Shown here piece by piece: positions 33,193 to 41,764 of a stretch of 64,000 nt of DNA. Position 1 is the first letter of the stretch, and the number at the start of each line of letters is the position of its first letter. The stretch spans positions 1 to 64,000 of the forward strand of contig JALHNB010000027.1 of NCBI GenBank assembly GCA_022843745.1, in the 5' to 3' direction. Both the position numbers and the translations under genes were made by a program. This DNA is from Anaerolineae bacterium. Its GTDB lineage: Bacteria > Chloroflexota > Anaerolineae > Aggregatilineales > Phototrophicaceae. The notes beneath the pieces were generated by a model. It saw nothing but the letters and a program-made list of their open reading frames with translations. It was not told where the DNA came from and did no database searches.

Positions 33193-35814
33193 TTACGAGG
33201 CGCACAACGCGGCTACTCGCTCAGTGATCTGTTCTGCGCTGGCCTGTAAATCCGCGAGCCGAATACGCTCACGTTCGACTACATCAGGCCGTGCGCGGCT
33301 CACAAACTGCTCATTACCAAGCTGTTTTTGGGTGCGCTCAATCTGTTCCTGCAACTTCGTTTGCTCTTTTTGCAGCCGTTCACACTCCGCCTGAACATCG
33401 ACCATCCCCGCCATCGGCAGATATACGGTTGCATCGCTGACCACCACCGACGCTGAGTCACTAGGAGCAGGAGCATTCTGCGCAAGCAGTTCAATTTCTG
33501 GCACATTGCACAGCCGCGAGAAGATGTAGCTGTAATCGGTGATCGCTTTGCTATAACTCCCCGGCGCGATGATCGCTTTGAGCCGCCGTCCTGCTTCAAC
33601 GTCATATTCCAGACGGGCGTTACGAATCCCGCGCACCATATCCATCAACGTGTTCATCTCGTTTTCGGCCTGTTCGTCAATCCGCGTGGGATCAGCTTGC
33701 GGCCATTTCGCCAGCATCAACGTTTCGCCTTCATGCGGGAGGTACTGCCAGACTTCTTCGGTCACAAACGGCATGTAGGGATGGAGCAGCCGCAGCGAAG
33801 TTTCCAGAACGTCCACCAGGACGCGCCGTGTCACTGCTTTTTCCTGATCGCTGCCCTGATAAAGCGGATGCTTGCTGATTTCGATATACCAATCGGCGAA
33901 CTCGCTCCATAAAAACTCATACATCTGTCGTCCGGGTTCGCCGAACATATAATTGTCGAACAAACGCTGTGTCGTCTCAACCAGCTTATTCAAGCGTGAG
34001 AGAATCCAGCGTGAGGGCAGGTCGAGTTCGCTGGATGGCGGGATTGTTGGTGCAATGTCACCATCGAGATTGGTGGTGATGAAATTCGCCATCTGCCAAA
34101 TTTTGTTCACGAAGCGCCAGTTGCCCTCGATACGTGCTGTATCCAGGTTTACGTCGTTCCCCGGCGTACCGCTGGTGACGAGCGTAAATCGAAGTGGGTC
34201 AGTGCCGAATTGATCCATATATTCGAGCGGATCAATCGTATTGTTGAGCGTTTTACTGATTTTTCGACCTAATTTGTCGCGCACCAGACCGTGCAGATAG
34301 ACGGTATGGAACGGGGCTTCATCGGTGAACCATAAGCCCATCATAATCATACGTGCCACCCAGAAAAACAGGATGTCATAGCCTGTTTCCATCACTGAAG
34401 TGGGATAGAAGCGCTTAAAATCCGCCGTTTGCTCCGGCCAACCCAGTGTGCTGAACGGCCATAATCCGCTGCTGAACCACGTATCCAGCACATCCTCTTC
34501 GGCTGTCCAGCCTAAGCCCTTTGGCGCTTCTTTGCCCACATAAATTTCGCCTTTTTCGTTATACCAGGCCGGGATACGATGTCCCCACCATAACTGGCGG
34601 CTGATGCACCAATCCTCAATGTTTTCCAACCAGTGAAAGTAGACCTTTTCGAAACGTTCCGGCACGATTTTGATTCGCCCATCCTGCACGGCGGCGAGTG
34701 CTTTTTCAGCTAATGGCTGAATCTTCAAAAACCACTGTGTGCTAATCAGCGGTTCGACGATTTCGCCACCACGCTGGCTGCGCGGTACGCTGTGGGTGAT
34801 ATTTTCAATTTTGATCGTCAGCCCGGCGGTTTCCATATCCGCCCATAATTTTTCGCGGGCAACGAAGCGATCCAGCTTGGCATACGGCCCGGCGTTCTCG
34901 TTCAGGCTGGCATCGCGATTCATAATGTTAATCACGGGCAAGCTGTGTCGCAGACCGATTTCATAGTCGTTGGGATCATGCCCCGGCGTTACCTTGAGCG
35001 CGCCCGTGCCAAACTCTTTCTCCACATATTCATCGGCAATGATCGGAATCCGGCGGTTGAGAATCGGCACGAGCGCCGTTTTGCCGATCAGGTGCTTGTA
35101 GCGCTCATCTTCAGGATGCACTGCCACCGCTGTATCGCCCAAAATGGTTTCCGGGCGGGTGGTCGAAACTGGGATATGGTCAGCGCCCTCCACGGGATAT
35201 TTGAAATAATACAGCTTGCCGGGTTCTTCTTCGCGCTCCACTTCGAGGTCAGAAACCGCCGTTTGCAGACCAGGACTCCAGTTCACGAGGCGCGGCCCGC
35301 GATAAATCAATCCCTGGTTGTAAAGTGTCACGAAAACTTCGATCACGGCGTTTGAAAGGCCATCATCCAGCGTGAAGCGTTCGCGATCCCAATCGCAGCT
35401 TGCGCCCATGCGCCGAAGCTGGCTGGTAATCGTGCCGCCATATTTTTCTTTCCACGCCCAGGTACGCGCCAGAAATTCTTCACGTCCGATTTCCAGGCGG
35501 CTTGTGCCTTCGTCGTGCAGCATTTTCTCGATCTGAAGCTGGGTCGCGATTCCGGCGTGATCGCTGCCGGGAACCCAGAGTGCCGCTTTGCCGCGCATTC
35601 GCTCGTAACGGATCATCAGGTCTTCCAACGTCGCGAACAGCGCGTGACCGATGTGCAGCGCACCTGTTACATTCGGCGGCGGGATACTGATAACGAATGG
35701 CTCGGCATCGTCTTTGGCGACCTCCGGCTTGAACCAACCTTTGGTTTCCCACCATTTGTAGAGGCGCGGCTCTGCCTCGGCGAAATTGAAATTTTTGGGC
35801 ATCTGTTTCTGCAT
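33193..35814 (-). CDS. valS: Valyl-tRNA synthetase
   Basis: 873-874 residues; ATG codons at 35817 and 35814, with AAGGAG better spaced for the second. Class I synthetase: HIGH motif in PPNVTGALHIGHA, an editing (CP1) domain with STTRPETILGDTAVAVHPED (Thr-rich valyl editing motif), and the anticodon-binding domain. The C-terminal coiled-coil arm (VQAECERLQKEQTKLQEQIE) is specific to ValRS. The second active-site motif, normally KMSKS, reads KISKT in GRKISKTLNN. It charges tRNA-Val and edits threonyl products. Expression is controlled by the T-box leader upstream. Confidence 0.97.
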   Translation of the reverse strand: MQKQMPKNFNFAEAEPRLYKWWETKGWFKPEVAKDDAEPFVISIPPPNVTGALHIGHALFATLEDLMIRYERMRGKAALWVPGSDHAGIATQLQIEKMLHDEGTSRLEIGREEFLARTWAWKEKYGGTITSQLRRMGASCDWDRERFTLDDGLSNAVIEVFVTLYNQGLIYRGPRLVNWSPGLQTAVSDLEVEREEEPGKLYYFKYPVEGADHIPVSTTRPETILGDTAVAVHPEDERYKHLIGKTALVPILNRRIPIIADEYVEKEFGTGALKVTPGHDPNDYEIGLRHSLPVINIMNRDASLNENAGPYAKLDRFVAREKLWADMETAGLTIKIENITHSVPRSQRGGEIVEPLISTQWFLKIQPLAEKALAAVQDGRIKIVPERFEKVYFHWLENIEDWCISRQLWWGHRIPAWYNEKGEIYVGKEAPKGLGWTAEEDVLDTWFSSGLWPFSTLGWPEQTADFKRFYPTSVMETGYDILFFWVARMIMMGLWFTDEAPFHTVYLHGLVRDKLGRKISKTLNNTIDPLEYMDQFGTDPLRFTLVTSGTPGNDVNLDTARIEGNWRFVNKIWQMANFITTNLDGDIAPTIPPSSELDLPSRWILSRLNKLVETTQRLFDNYMFGEPGRQMYEFLWSEFADWYIEISKHPLYQGSDQEKAVTRRVLVDVLETSLRLLHPYMPFVTEEVWQYLPHEGETLMLAKWPQADPTRIDEQAENEMNTLMDMVRGIRNARLEYDVEAGRRLKAIIAPGSYSKAITDYSYIFSRLCNVPEIELLAQNAPAPSDSASVVVSDATVYLPMAGMVDVQAECERLQKEQTKLQEQIERTQKQLGNEQFVSRARPDVVERERIRLADLQASAEQITERVAALCAS

Positions 35815-35876
35815 CATCGTCTCCTTTTCTATAGCATGTCAGCGTTTCAGCTTGTAGTGCCGAGTGAAAAGTCCTG

Positions 35877-35921
35877 AGTGCTGAGTTAGGGTATAGGACT
35901 CAGCACTTTAAACTCAGCACT
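35877..35921. repeat. ACTCAGCACT repeat and hairpin between T-box and valS
   Basis: AGTGCTGAGT (35877-35886) pairs with ACTCAGCACT at 35898-35907, and a second ACTCAGCACT follows at 35912-35921. The T-box terminator lies upstream in the transcript and valS downstream, so the repeat is transcribed only when the leader reads through. Confidence 0.75.
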
Positions 35922-35952
35922 TTTTACTTGCCTTTTTGCTCACCAGCCAAAT

Positions 35953-36221
35953 AAAAAACCCTCTCGTCCTCAAAATATACAAGGACGAAAGGGTTAAACT
36001 TTCGCGGTACCACCTTGTTTCTCCGCTGAATAAGCGAAGCACTCAAGTCGCTGTAACGGGCGTAACCCGGCCTGACTTAGACTAAAAAACGGTTTCGGTC
36101 AGGCGACTCCTGGGCGACCTTCGGCAAACACATGCGAGCAGGCTCTCAGCCGGTGACCTGCACTTTCTGTCGCAGGGGAGTTTGCGTACTCCTCCCAATC
36201 ACAGTCGTTGGAAAATGATCA
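35953..36221 (-). ncRNA. T-box riboswitch controlling valS
   Basis: On the - strand the T-box core AAGGTGGTACCGCG lies at 36003-36016. It is followed by a terminator stem AACCCTTTCGTCCT / AGGACGAGAGGGTT (35957-35995) and a T-run (about 35953-35957). Upstream, a Stem I with base pairs CGACT/AGTCG and GCAAAC/GTTTGC encloses an AGTA-bearing internal loop opposite CGAAGGTCG. Reading GUC (36116-36118) followed by purine as specifier gives valine, which agrees with the downstream gene. Uncharged tRNA-Val should stabilise the antiterminator through UGGU pairing with the ACCA end. The valS start is ~140 bases beyond the terminator. Confidence 0.93.
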
Positions 36222-36227
36222 AAAGAA

Positions 36228-36257
36228 AGTATAGCACTTTAAAAAATTAAACGTCAA
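36228..36257 (-). promoter_or_regulatory. Promoter of the valS T-box leader
   Basis: On the - strand TTGACG (36252-36257), an 18-base spacer and TATACT (36228-36233). Transcription should begin near 36221, just before Stem I. Confidence 0.75.
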
Positions 36258-36270
36258 TCCCCACTGTCTG

Positions 36271-36343
36271 GGGAGCAAAGATAAATACCTGATCGTAGCT
36301 TCGGGCACTAGGGAACAAAGATAAATAGCCTATCCTCACGTCG
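36271..36343. repeat. Diverged 40-bp-period duplication at a gene 3' end
   Basis: GGGAGCAAAGATAAATA (36271-36287) and GGGAACAAAGATAAATA (36311-36327) are followed by weaker similarity. On the - strand the inner copy encodes the end of the desaturase-Rieske protein (LFIFVP-stop). The outer copy would read VFIFAP without a stop. Confidence 0.65.
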
Positions 36344-37738
36344 TTCAATGGGATACATGGTCAACGGTTTCCGGGCAGGCGTTTTCACTGCTTTTCCGGT
36401 GGTCACGTCGAAGCGACCATTGTGTCGCGGACACTCAATGCAGCCGTTGACGATAAGACCGCCTGCCAGATTCTCTTTTTCATGGGTGCAGATGCCATCG
36501 CTGGCGTAGAAATCATTGCCTGCCAGACGATAAACGGCGTAATCTTTGCCATTGTGATTAAAACCGATGACATCCTGCTCAGGCAGGGCATCCACCGCGC
36601 AGACTTCCACCCATTGAGCGACAGCATTCTCCGAAGTTTTCGCCGCGACACGTTGATCGGCAACCGCCGTCGGGATGACTGGCGCTGCCGGGGTTTTGGG
36701 AATATCGCGAATAATACGGTAATCGGGGTCGGTTGTCTGTTTAATGAGCGCTGGGATCATCTCTTTGTAGCACGCCCACAGGCTCGGATAAGCGGTGGGT
36801 GTCTGATCCTTAATAGCTTCATGATACTTCGGCAGCGCATGATACGGGATCATCGGTGTTGAATGATGCTCAATATGATAATTCATGTTCATGTAGAGAA
36901 AACGGAAAATCGGGTTGATATAAACCGTGCGCGTATTTTCGCGATGATCGTACACATTTTCGGCGAGTCCGGCATGTTGGGTGAGTCCAAGAAGCTGGTG
37001 CAACCACCCGCCATAAAAACGAGGGAGCGCCACGAACATCATCGGTAAAAAGCTGCCAATCGCAATCGACCAGACGGCAAACCCGCCGACAATGGCGACG
37101 TAAACCCGGCTCGACCAGTACATTTTCCAAAGTTCGTCTTCTGGCATGAAACTGAGTACGTCGGCATTTGGCTTTCCAGCGGCGTGTCGGATAATGCGCC
37201 AGACTTCTGGCGGGCCACTGCGCAGATAGAAAAAGTCCATAAGGATTTTGAGCAGATCGGCGGGGCGCTGTACCTGAATTTCGGGATCGAGCGTGACGAG
37301 GTATGTGTGCGTATGATGACGCGAGTGACTCCAGCGCCACAGGTAAGCCTCGCGCAGGGTCATAAACGAGGAAATGTGATAGAAAAGATCATTGAGCCAC
37401 CGAGACTTAAAGGCTGTCCCATGACCACATTCGTGCCATGCCGCGTCGGAGGAGGAATAAATTGTCCCATAAATGAGGAAAGCCGGGATTGCCCACCAAG
37501 TACCCCAGGACAAAACCGCGATGTATCCACTCCCGACCAGCAAAACAATCCACAGCCCGAAACGCCAAAGGCCAATGCTGTCACTGCGCTGCATCAGAGC
37601 CTTGAGTGTCTCGCGCGGAAGGACTGGATGCCACCATGTCGCTTCAACGCGATCTTCCAGGTAGTCATCATCGAGTGCGATAGCCTTTTCGTTCGTCTTA
37701 CCCGTAAGGCTGTAATCACGTTTGATTGCGGTAGCCAT
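36308..37738 (-). CDS. Fatty acid desaturase fused to a Rieske [2Fe-2S] domain (MocD-like)
   Basis: 476 residues. The desaturase part (~35-340) has histidine boxes HECGHG, HSRHHTH and HIEHHSTP, separated by membrane helices, as in membrane di-iron desaturases. The C-terminal ~105 residues are a Rieske ferredoxin with CTHEKENLAGG and CIECPRHNGRFD, both cluster ligand pairs. The fusion supplies electrons directly to the di-iron site, an architecture known from MocD-type proteins. The substrate may be an acyl lipid or a small alicyclic molecule. GGGGGA precedes the ATG. It lies downstream of the uridine kinase gene on the same strand. Confidence 0.92.
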   Translation of the reverse strand: MATAIKRDYSLTGKTNEKAIALDDDYLEDRVEATWWHPVLPRETLKALMQRSDSIGLWRFGLWIVLLVGSGYIAVLSWGTWWAIPAFLIYGTIYSSSDAAWHECGHGTAFKSRWLNDLFYHISSFMTLREAYLWRWSHSRHHTHTYLVTLDPEIQVQRPADLLKILMDFFYLRSGPPEVWRIIRHAAGKPNADVLSFMPEDELWKMYWSSRVYVAIVGGFAVWSIAIGSFLPMMFVALPRFYGGWLHQLLGLTQHAGLAENVYDHRENTRTVYINPIFRFLYMNMNYHIEHHSTPMIPYHALPKYHEAIKDQTPTAYPSLWACYKEMIPALIKQTTDPDYRIIRDIPKTPAAPVIPTAVADQRVAAKTSENAVAQWVEVCAVDALPEQDVIGFNHNGKDYAVYRLAGNDFYASDGICTHEKENLAGGLIVNGCIECPRHNGRFDVTTGKAVKTPARKPLTMYPIERREDRLFIFVP

Positions 37739-37776
37739 ATTTTCCCCCGAAATAAAATTATCTTTTTGTATTTTGA

Positions 37777-38403
37777 TTATTTTAGCATCGTTCGGATTCG
37801 ATCCGCTACCATGTCCATCGCAACGGTATTAAAACCACCTTCGGGGATAATCACGTCGGCGTAGCGCTTGCTCGGTTCGACAAATTCCAGGTGCATGGGG
37901 CGAACCGTTTTGAGATATTGTTCAATCACCGATTCCGTCGTGCGCCCGCGTTCGGCGATGTCGCGCTGCAAGCGGCGGATAAAGCGCACGTCCGCATCGG
38001 TATCGACAAAAATTTTCACATCGAATAATTGGCGCAGTTCCGGCTCGGCAAAGATCAGGATGCCTTCGACCAGTATAATGGGCTGCGGCTCGACTCGGTT
38101 GGTTTCAGGCCTGCGGCGGTGGTCGCGAAAGTCGTAAATGGGGGCTTCCGTCGCTTCTCCACGCTGGAGATGTTTGATATTCTCAATCAGAATGTGAGTG
38201 TCAAGCGCGTCGGGATGGTCGAAGTTGCGGATGCGATTTTCTTCCAGTGGGATGTCGGCAATATCTTTATAGTAGATGTCGTGGGGGAGGTAGGCAATAT
38301 TTTGCGTCCCAACACGATCCAGGATGGCGTGAGAAATTGTAGTTTTACCGGAGCCAGTGCCGCCCGCAACCGCGATTGTGACCGGGCATTTCCTGTCGTT
38401 CAT
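37777..38403 (-). CDS. udk: Uridine/cytidine kinase
   Basis: 208 residues, the normal length. P-loop GGTGSGKTTIS, substrate segments YYKDIADIPLEENRIRNFDHPDALD and PIYDFRDHRRRPET, Walker B-like ILVEGILIF, and lid RFIRRLQRDIAERGRT. It phosphorylates uridine and cytidine for pyrimidine salvage. AAGGA lies six bases before the ATG. It follows tRNA-Thr and its terminator on the - strand and precedes the desaturase gene by ~40 bases. Confidence 0.96.
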   Translation of the reverse strand: MNDRKCPVTIAVAGGTGSGKTTISHAILDRVGTQNIAYLPHDIYYKDIADIPLEENRIRNFDHPDALDTHILIENIKHLQRGEATEAPIYDFRDHRRRPETNRVEPQPIILVEGILIFAEPELRQLFDVKIFVDTDADVRFIRRLQRDIAERGRTTESVIEQYLKTVRPMHLEFVEPSKRYADVIIPEGGFNTVAMDMVADRIRTMLK

Positions 38404-38425
38404 GATCTGTCCTTATAAACAAAAT

Positions 38426-38452
38426 GCCCGCAAACATAGATTGTTAACGGGC
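38426..38452 (-). terminator. Likely terminator after tRNA-Thr
   Basis: On the - strand GCCCG...AACA / TGTT...CGGGC forms an imperfect stem, followed by ATTTTGTTT. It ends 8 bases downstream of the tRNA and precedes udk. Confidence 0.6.
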
Positions 38453-38460
38453 GTAAGAAA

Positions 38461-38532
38461 AGCCACCCGAGGGACTTGAACCCTCAACCTCACGCTTACG
38501 AAGCGTATGCTCTGCCATTGAGCTAGGGTGGC
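38461..38532 (-). tRNA. tRNA-Thr (anticodon CGU)
   Basis: The cloverleaf folds fully: acceptor GCCACCC/GGGTGGC, D-stem GCTC/GAGC, anticodon stem TACGC/GCGTG with loop TTCGTAA (anticodon CGT, reading ACG), five-base variable region, T-stem GAGGG/CCCTC with loop TTCAAGT, and discriminator T. Total 72 bases. CCA is not encoded. It lies between purH and udk on the same strand. Confidence 0.95.
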
Positions 38533-38602
38533 GACTATCCAAAATATTATAGCAAGCAACCCTATAGCCTAGCAAGGCGGAATTTCAGAGTAGGTTATGT
38601 CT

Positions 38603-38665
38603 TTGCAGAAAAATAAGCCGGAATTCCGACACTTATTTCTCTGCAACGAATATTTAGTGTCGGAA
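38603..38665 (-). other. Two overlapping, mutually exclusive hairpins at the purH stop codon
   Basis: On the - strand RNA, hairpin 1 pairs TTCCGACACT-type arms (38656-38665 with 38624-38633, 10 perfect pairs) and includes the purH stop codon. Hairpin 2 pairs TTGCAGAGAAATAAG (38632-38646) with its complement (38603-38617), 15 pairs, one of them G-U. Each hairpin has one arm inside the other's loop, so they are alternatives or could form a pseudoknot. The G-U pair exists only in - strand RNA, the purH sense. Confidence 0.7.
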
Positions 38666-40192
38666 ATGCCGTGTTCCCGTGAAAACCATTGCAACGTTGG
38701 CTTTGTTGGCTGCTTCGATGACTTCGCTGTCGCGGATTGAGCCGCCGGGCTGGATTATTGCCGAGATACCCGCCTTGATCGCCAGTTCCGGCCCATCGGC
38801 AAATGGAAAGTAAGCGTCCGATGACAGCACAGCGCCTTTGGCCCGTTCGCCTGCTTTCATGACAGCCAGATGTGCAGCATCCACACGGCTGGACACGCCG
38901 CCACCAATGCCGATAGTCGCGTTCGCTACAGCGATCACAATCGCGTTCGATTTGACGTACTGCACCGCATTCCAGGCGAATTGCAGCATATCCAATTCTT
39001 CCATCGTCGGCTTACGCTCGGTAACAGTTTTCAGAATCGTGCCTTCAGGGTCGCCCACATCTGCCCGCTGCACCAATAAACCTCGATGAACACTGCGAAC
39101 TTCAAATTCAAGCCCGTCATAGGGGTGCGGAATTTGGACGAGGCGGCAATTTTTGCGCTTTTCATTTAGCCTGGCCTGCGCCGTTGGACTGAAGGCGGGC
39201 GCAGCGATTGCTTCGATAAACAGCGAACCGAGTCCATCCACAAATTCGTCGTCTACAATGCGGTTGACGGCGATCACACAGCCGAAGGCCGAAAGCGGAT
39301 CAGAGGCCAGCGCACGTTGATACGCTATTGCGATATTGTCACCAATCGCGATGCCTGTTGGATTCAGATGCTTGACGATGATAACGGCGGGTTCTTCAAA
39401 ACTGCTGGAAGCCCGCCACGCAGCATCCAGGTCAAGAATATTGTTGTACGAAAGCTGCTTCCCACCCAATACCGTGCCACCAAGCGGTTCATTGCCGGCG
39501 TGACGGCTGTAATAGGCCGCGATTTGATGTGGATTTTCGCCGTAGCGTAGAGTTTCGATTTGCTGCATCCCGATAGAAAGATGCTCCGGCAGGGCTTCGG
39601 CGGCGAGGCTGGGGACAAAATCGGTTGATAAAAAGGCGTGGATCGCGGTGTCATAATCGCGCGTATGAGCGAACGCTTTGACGGCGAGGCTGCGCTTGGT
39701 GGCAATATCGACCTCGGCTACTGTTTTAAGCTCCGCGCTGACTTTGCCATAATCTTCCGGATCGCAGATCACAACGACATGGAAGAAATTTTTAGCTGCC
39801 GCGCGTAGAAGAGTCACGCCGCCGATGTCGATCTGCTCGACAGCATCCTGGAGTGTAATACCTTTTTGGGCGACAGTTTCCTGGAAAGGATACAGATTGC
39901 AGACGACCATATTGATCGGCGCGTAACCGTGTTCGCTCAGGGTGTCGATGTCTTCCTGGCGATTACGTGCCAATATCCCGGCGTGAACGGCGGGGTGGAG
40001 GGTTTTGACACGCCCATCGAGCATTTCGGGCATTCCCGTAAGCTGGGATACCGAAATGACGGGCAAATTCGCTTCACGCAGCGCCTTTTCTGTGCCACCG
40101 CTGGCGACCAAATCCCAGCCGAGTTCGACCAGTGTCGTCGCAAATCTTACAATATCCGTTTTATCATAGACGCTAAGTAATGCGCGTGGCAT
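38654..40192 (-). CDS. purH: Bifunctional AICAR transformylase / IMP cyclohydrolase
   Basis: 512 residues, the normal length. The N-terminal MGS-like IMP cyclohydrolase (ALLSVYDKTDIVRFATTLVELGWDLVASGG; GRVKTLHPAVHAGIL) is followed by the AICARFT domain (LRYGENPHQIAAYY; IIVKHLNPTGIA; SSDAYFPFADGPELAIKAG; QPGGSIRDSEVIEAANKAN). It performs the last two steps of purine synthesis. AAGGAT precedes the ATG. No purine riboswitch is visible in the 195-base upstream region. The stop codon lies in an unusual overlapping hairpin structure. Confidence 0.98.
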   Translation of the reverse strand: MPRALLSVYDKTDIVRFATTLVELGWDLVASGGTEKALREANLPVISVSQLTGMPEMLDGRVKTLHPAVHAGILARNRQEDIDTLSEHGYAPINMVVCNLYPFQETVAQKGITLQDAVEQIDIGGVTLLRAAAKNFFHVVVICDPEDYGKVSAELKTVAEVDIATKRSLAVKAFAHTRDYDTAIHAFLSTDFVPSLAAEALPEHLSIGMQQIETLRYGENPHQIAAYYSRHAGNEPLGGTVLGGKQLSYNNILDLDAAWRASSSFEEPAVIIVKHLNPTGIAIGDNIAIAYQRALASDPLSAFGCVIAVNRIVDDEFVDGLGSLFIEAIAAPAFSPTAQARLNEKRKNCRLVQIPHPYDGLEFEVRSVHRGLLVQRADVGDPEGTILKTVTERKPTMEELDMLQFAWNAVQYVKSNAIVIAVANATIGIGGGVSSRVDAAHLAVMKAGERAKGAVLSSDAYFPFADGPELAIKAGISAIIQPGGSIRDSEVIEAANKANVAMVFTGTRHFRH

Positions 40193-40350
40193 TTTATATC
40201 CTTGTGTAGTAAGCGGGTCTGGTGCAGATTATAGCCCTATGTGGGTAATTTCCAGAGGGGAAGAGGCAAATCGGTGGTTGCAATTCATTTACACAGTGTA
40301 TCAGTTTTGAAACGTCCAGATTGGTATGTGCAAATTTTCACAAAATAGAG

Positions 40351-40356
40351 TATAAT
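40351..40356 (+). promoter_or_regulatory. -10 box (TATAAT) of the NADH dehydrogenase gene
   Basis: TATAAT 33 bases before the ATG at 40389. It places the transcription start near 40363, which excludes the in-frame GTG at 40359 as the start codon. No strong -35 is seen. Confidence 0.55.
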
Positions 40357-40388
40357 ATGTGATAGATTTCACGAACGAAAGGTGTCAT

Positions 40389-41732
40389 ATGTCACTACCA
40401 CGTGTCATTATCATCGGAGCTGGTTTTGGCGGACTATATGCCGCACGGACTTTTGCCAGAAAAAATGTGAGCGTTCTGCTGATTGATCGCCACAACTATC
40501 ATACATTTACACCGCTGCTCTATCAGGTGGCGACCTGCGGCCTCGACCCCAGTGAAATCGCCTATCCGGTTCGCCAGATTTTTTATGACCAGCCCAACAT
40601 CAATTTTCTGATGGGCGAGGTGACGGCAATTAATACCGATAGCCGGACTGTGACGATCCAGAGCGATGGTAAAACACTGGATGAAAGCTACGATTATCTG
40701 ATGGTTGCTGCCGGAAGCGTGACTAATTATTTCGGCAGCGACAATCTGGCAAAAGCGACATTTGAACTGAAAAAGCTGAGTGATGCAGTGCTGCTGCGTA
40801 ATCATATCCTGAAGCTTTTTGAGAGGGCAGTGTGGACGGAAGATACGGTTCAACGTGAGGCTTTGACGACGCTAGTGGTGATTGGTGGCGGGCCAACAGG
40901 ATTAGAAACCGCCGGGGCGCTGTATGAGCTTTATAACGATGTGCTGCGAAAGGAATATCGCCAGGGCAAGGCCAGGGTAATTCTTATTGAAGCCGTTGAT
41001 CGCTTGCTGCTGCCTTTCCCAGAGGCACTCCAAAAATCGGCACTCGAACAGCTTACCTCGCTCGGTGTCGAAGTTATCCTGAACAGCCCAGTGGATAGTG
41101 CAGGCGAGGATTATGTTCGCCTCAAAGATGGTCGCACAATCCCGACACATACCATTATCTGGTCGGCAGGGGTGAAGGCATCGCCAATGGCGGCACTGCT
41201 CGGCGTTGAACTCCAGCGAGGTGGGCGCATTCCAGTCAAGCCGACGCTGGAAGCAATTGGCAAGGAGCGAATCTATATCGTTGGTGACATGGCCTATCTC
41301 GAAGATGCTCAGGGTCAGGCATATCCGATGCTCATTCCGGTTGCCAAGCAGCAGGGCAAACGCGCCGCCGAAAATATTCTGCATCTGGTGAGTGGGCAGG
41401 CACAGGAAGATTTCATCTATTATGATCGCGGCATTATGGCGACGATTGGCCGCAGCCGCGCTGTCGCCTGGATTTACAATCGTGTCGCTTTGCGGGGTTA
41501 TATCGCATGGCTCGCTTGGTTGTTCCTGCATCTGGTTTGGTTGCTGGGTTTCCGCAACCGTCTGAACGTGCTGGTGAATTGGGTGTGGAATTACTGGACG
41601 TTTGACCGTTCCGTGCGCCTGATCCTTGAGCCGAGAGTTGGCAGATTAAGCACATCGGATACAGATATGAATCGTGATGCCGCGACTCCGGTTTCAGAGT
41701 CGCAAGCCAGCGAGAAAACTTCAACGGAATAA
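40389..41732 (+). CDS. Type II NADH dehydrogenase (NDH-2)
   Basis: 447 residues from ATG 40389 (AAAGGTG at 40378-40384). FAD-binding GxGxxG in VIIIGAGFGGLYAARTF, NADH-binding Rossmann motif VVIGGGPTGLETAGALYEL, and the C-terminal FAD segment IYIVGDMAYLEDAQGQAYPML followed by AKQQGKRAAENI. Near the end RGYIAWLAWLFLHLVWLLGFRNRLNVL is the hydrophobic membrane-binding helix found in NDH-2. It oxidises NADH and reduces quinone without pumping protons. The short hydrophilic tail is unconserved. The gene is monocistronic and converges on the ABC transporter operon. Confidence 0.95.
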   Translation: MSLPRVIIIGAGFGGLYAARTFARKNVSVLLIDRHNYHTFTPLLYQVATCGLDPSEIAYPVRQIFYDQPNINFLMGEVTAINTDSRTVTIQSDGKTLDESYDYLMVAAGSVTNYFGSDNLAKATFELKKLSDAVLLRNHILKLFERAVWTEDTVQREALTTLVVIGGGPTGLETAGALYELYNDVLRKEYRQGKARVILIEAVDRLLLPFPEALQKSALEQLTSLGVEVILNSPVDSAGEDYVRLKDGRTIPTHTIIWSAGVKASPMAALLGVELQRGGRIPVKPTLEAIGKERIYIVGDMAYLEDAQGQAYPMLIPVAKQQGKRAAENILHLVSGQAQEDFIYYDRGIMATIGRSRAVAWIYNRVALRGYIAWLAWLFLHLVWLLGFRNRLNVLVNWVWNYWTFDRSVRLILEPRVGRLSTSDTDMNRDAATPVSESQASEKTSTE

Positions 41733-41764
41733 ACAATGTTCCGACTATCGAGAAGGCAGCAATG

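Noticed and set aside
37184-37864. 226-codon + strand frame across the desaturase-Rieske start and the udk end
   Set aside because: It is antisense to two well-supported genes and shows no motif.
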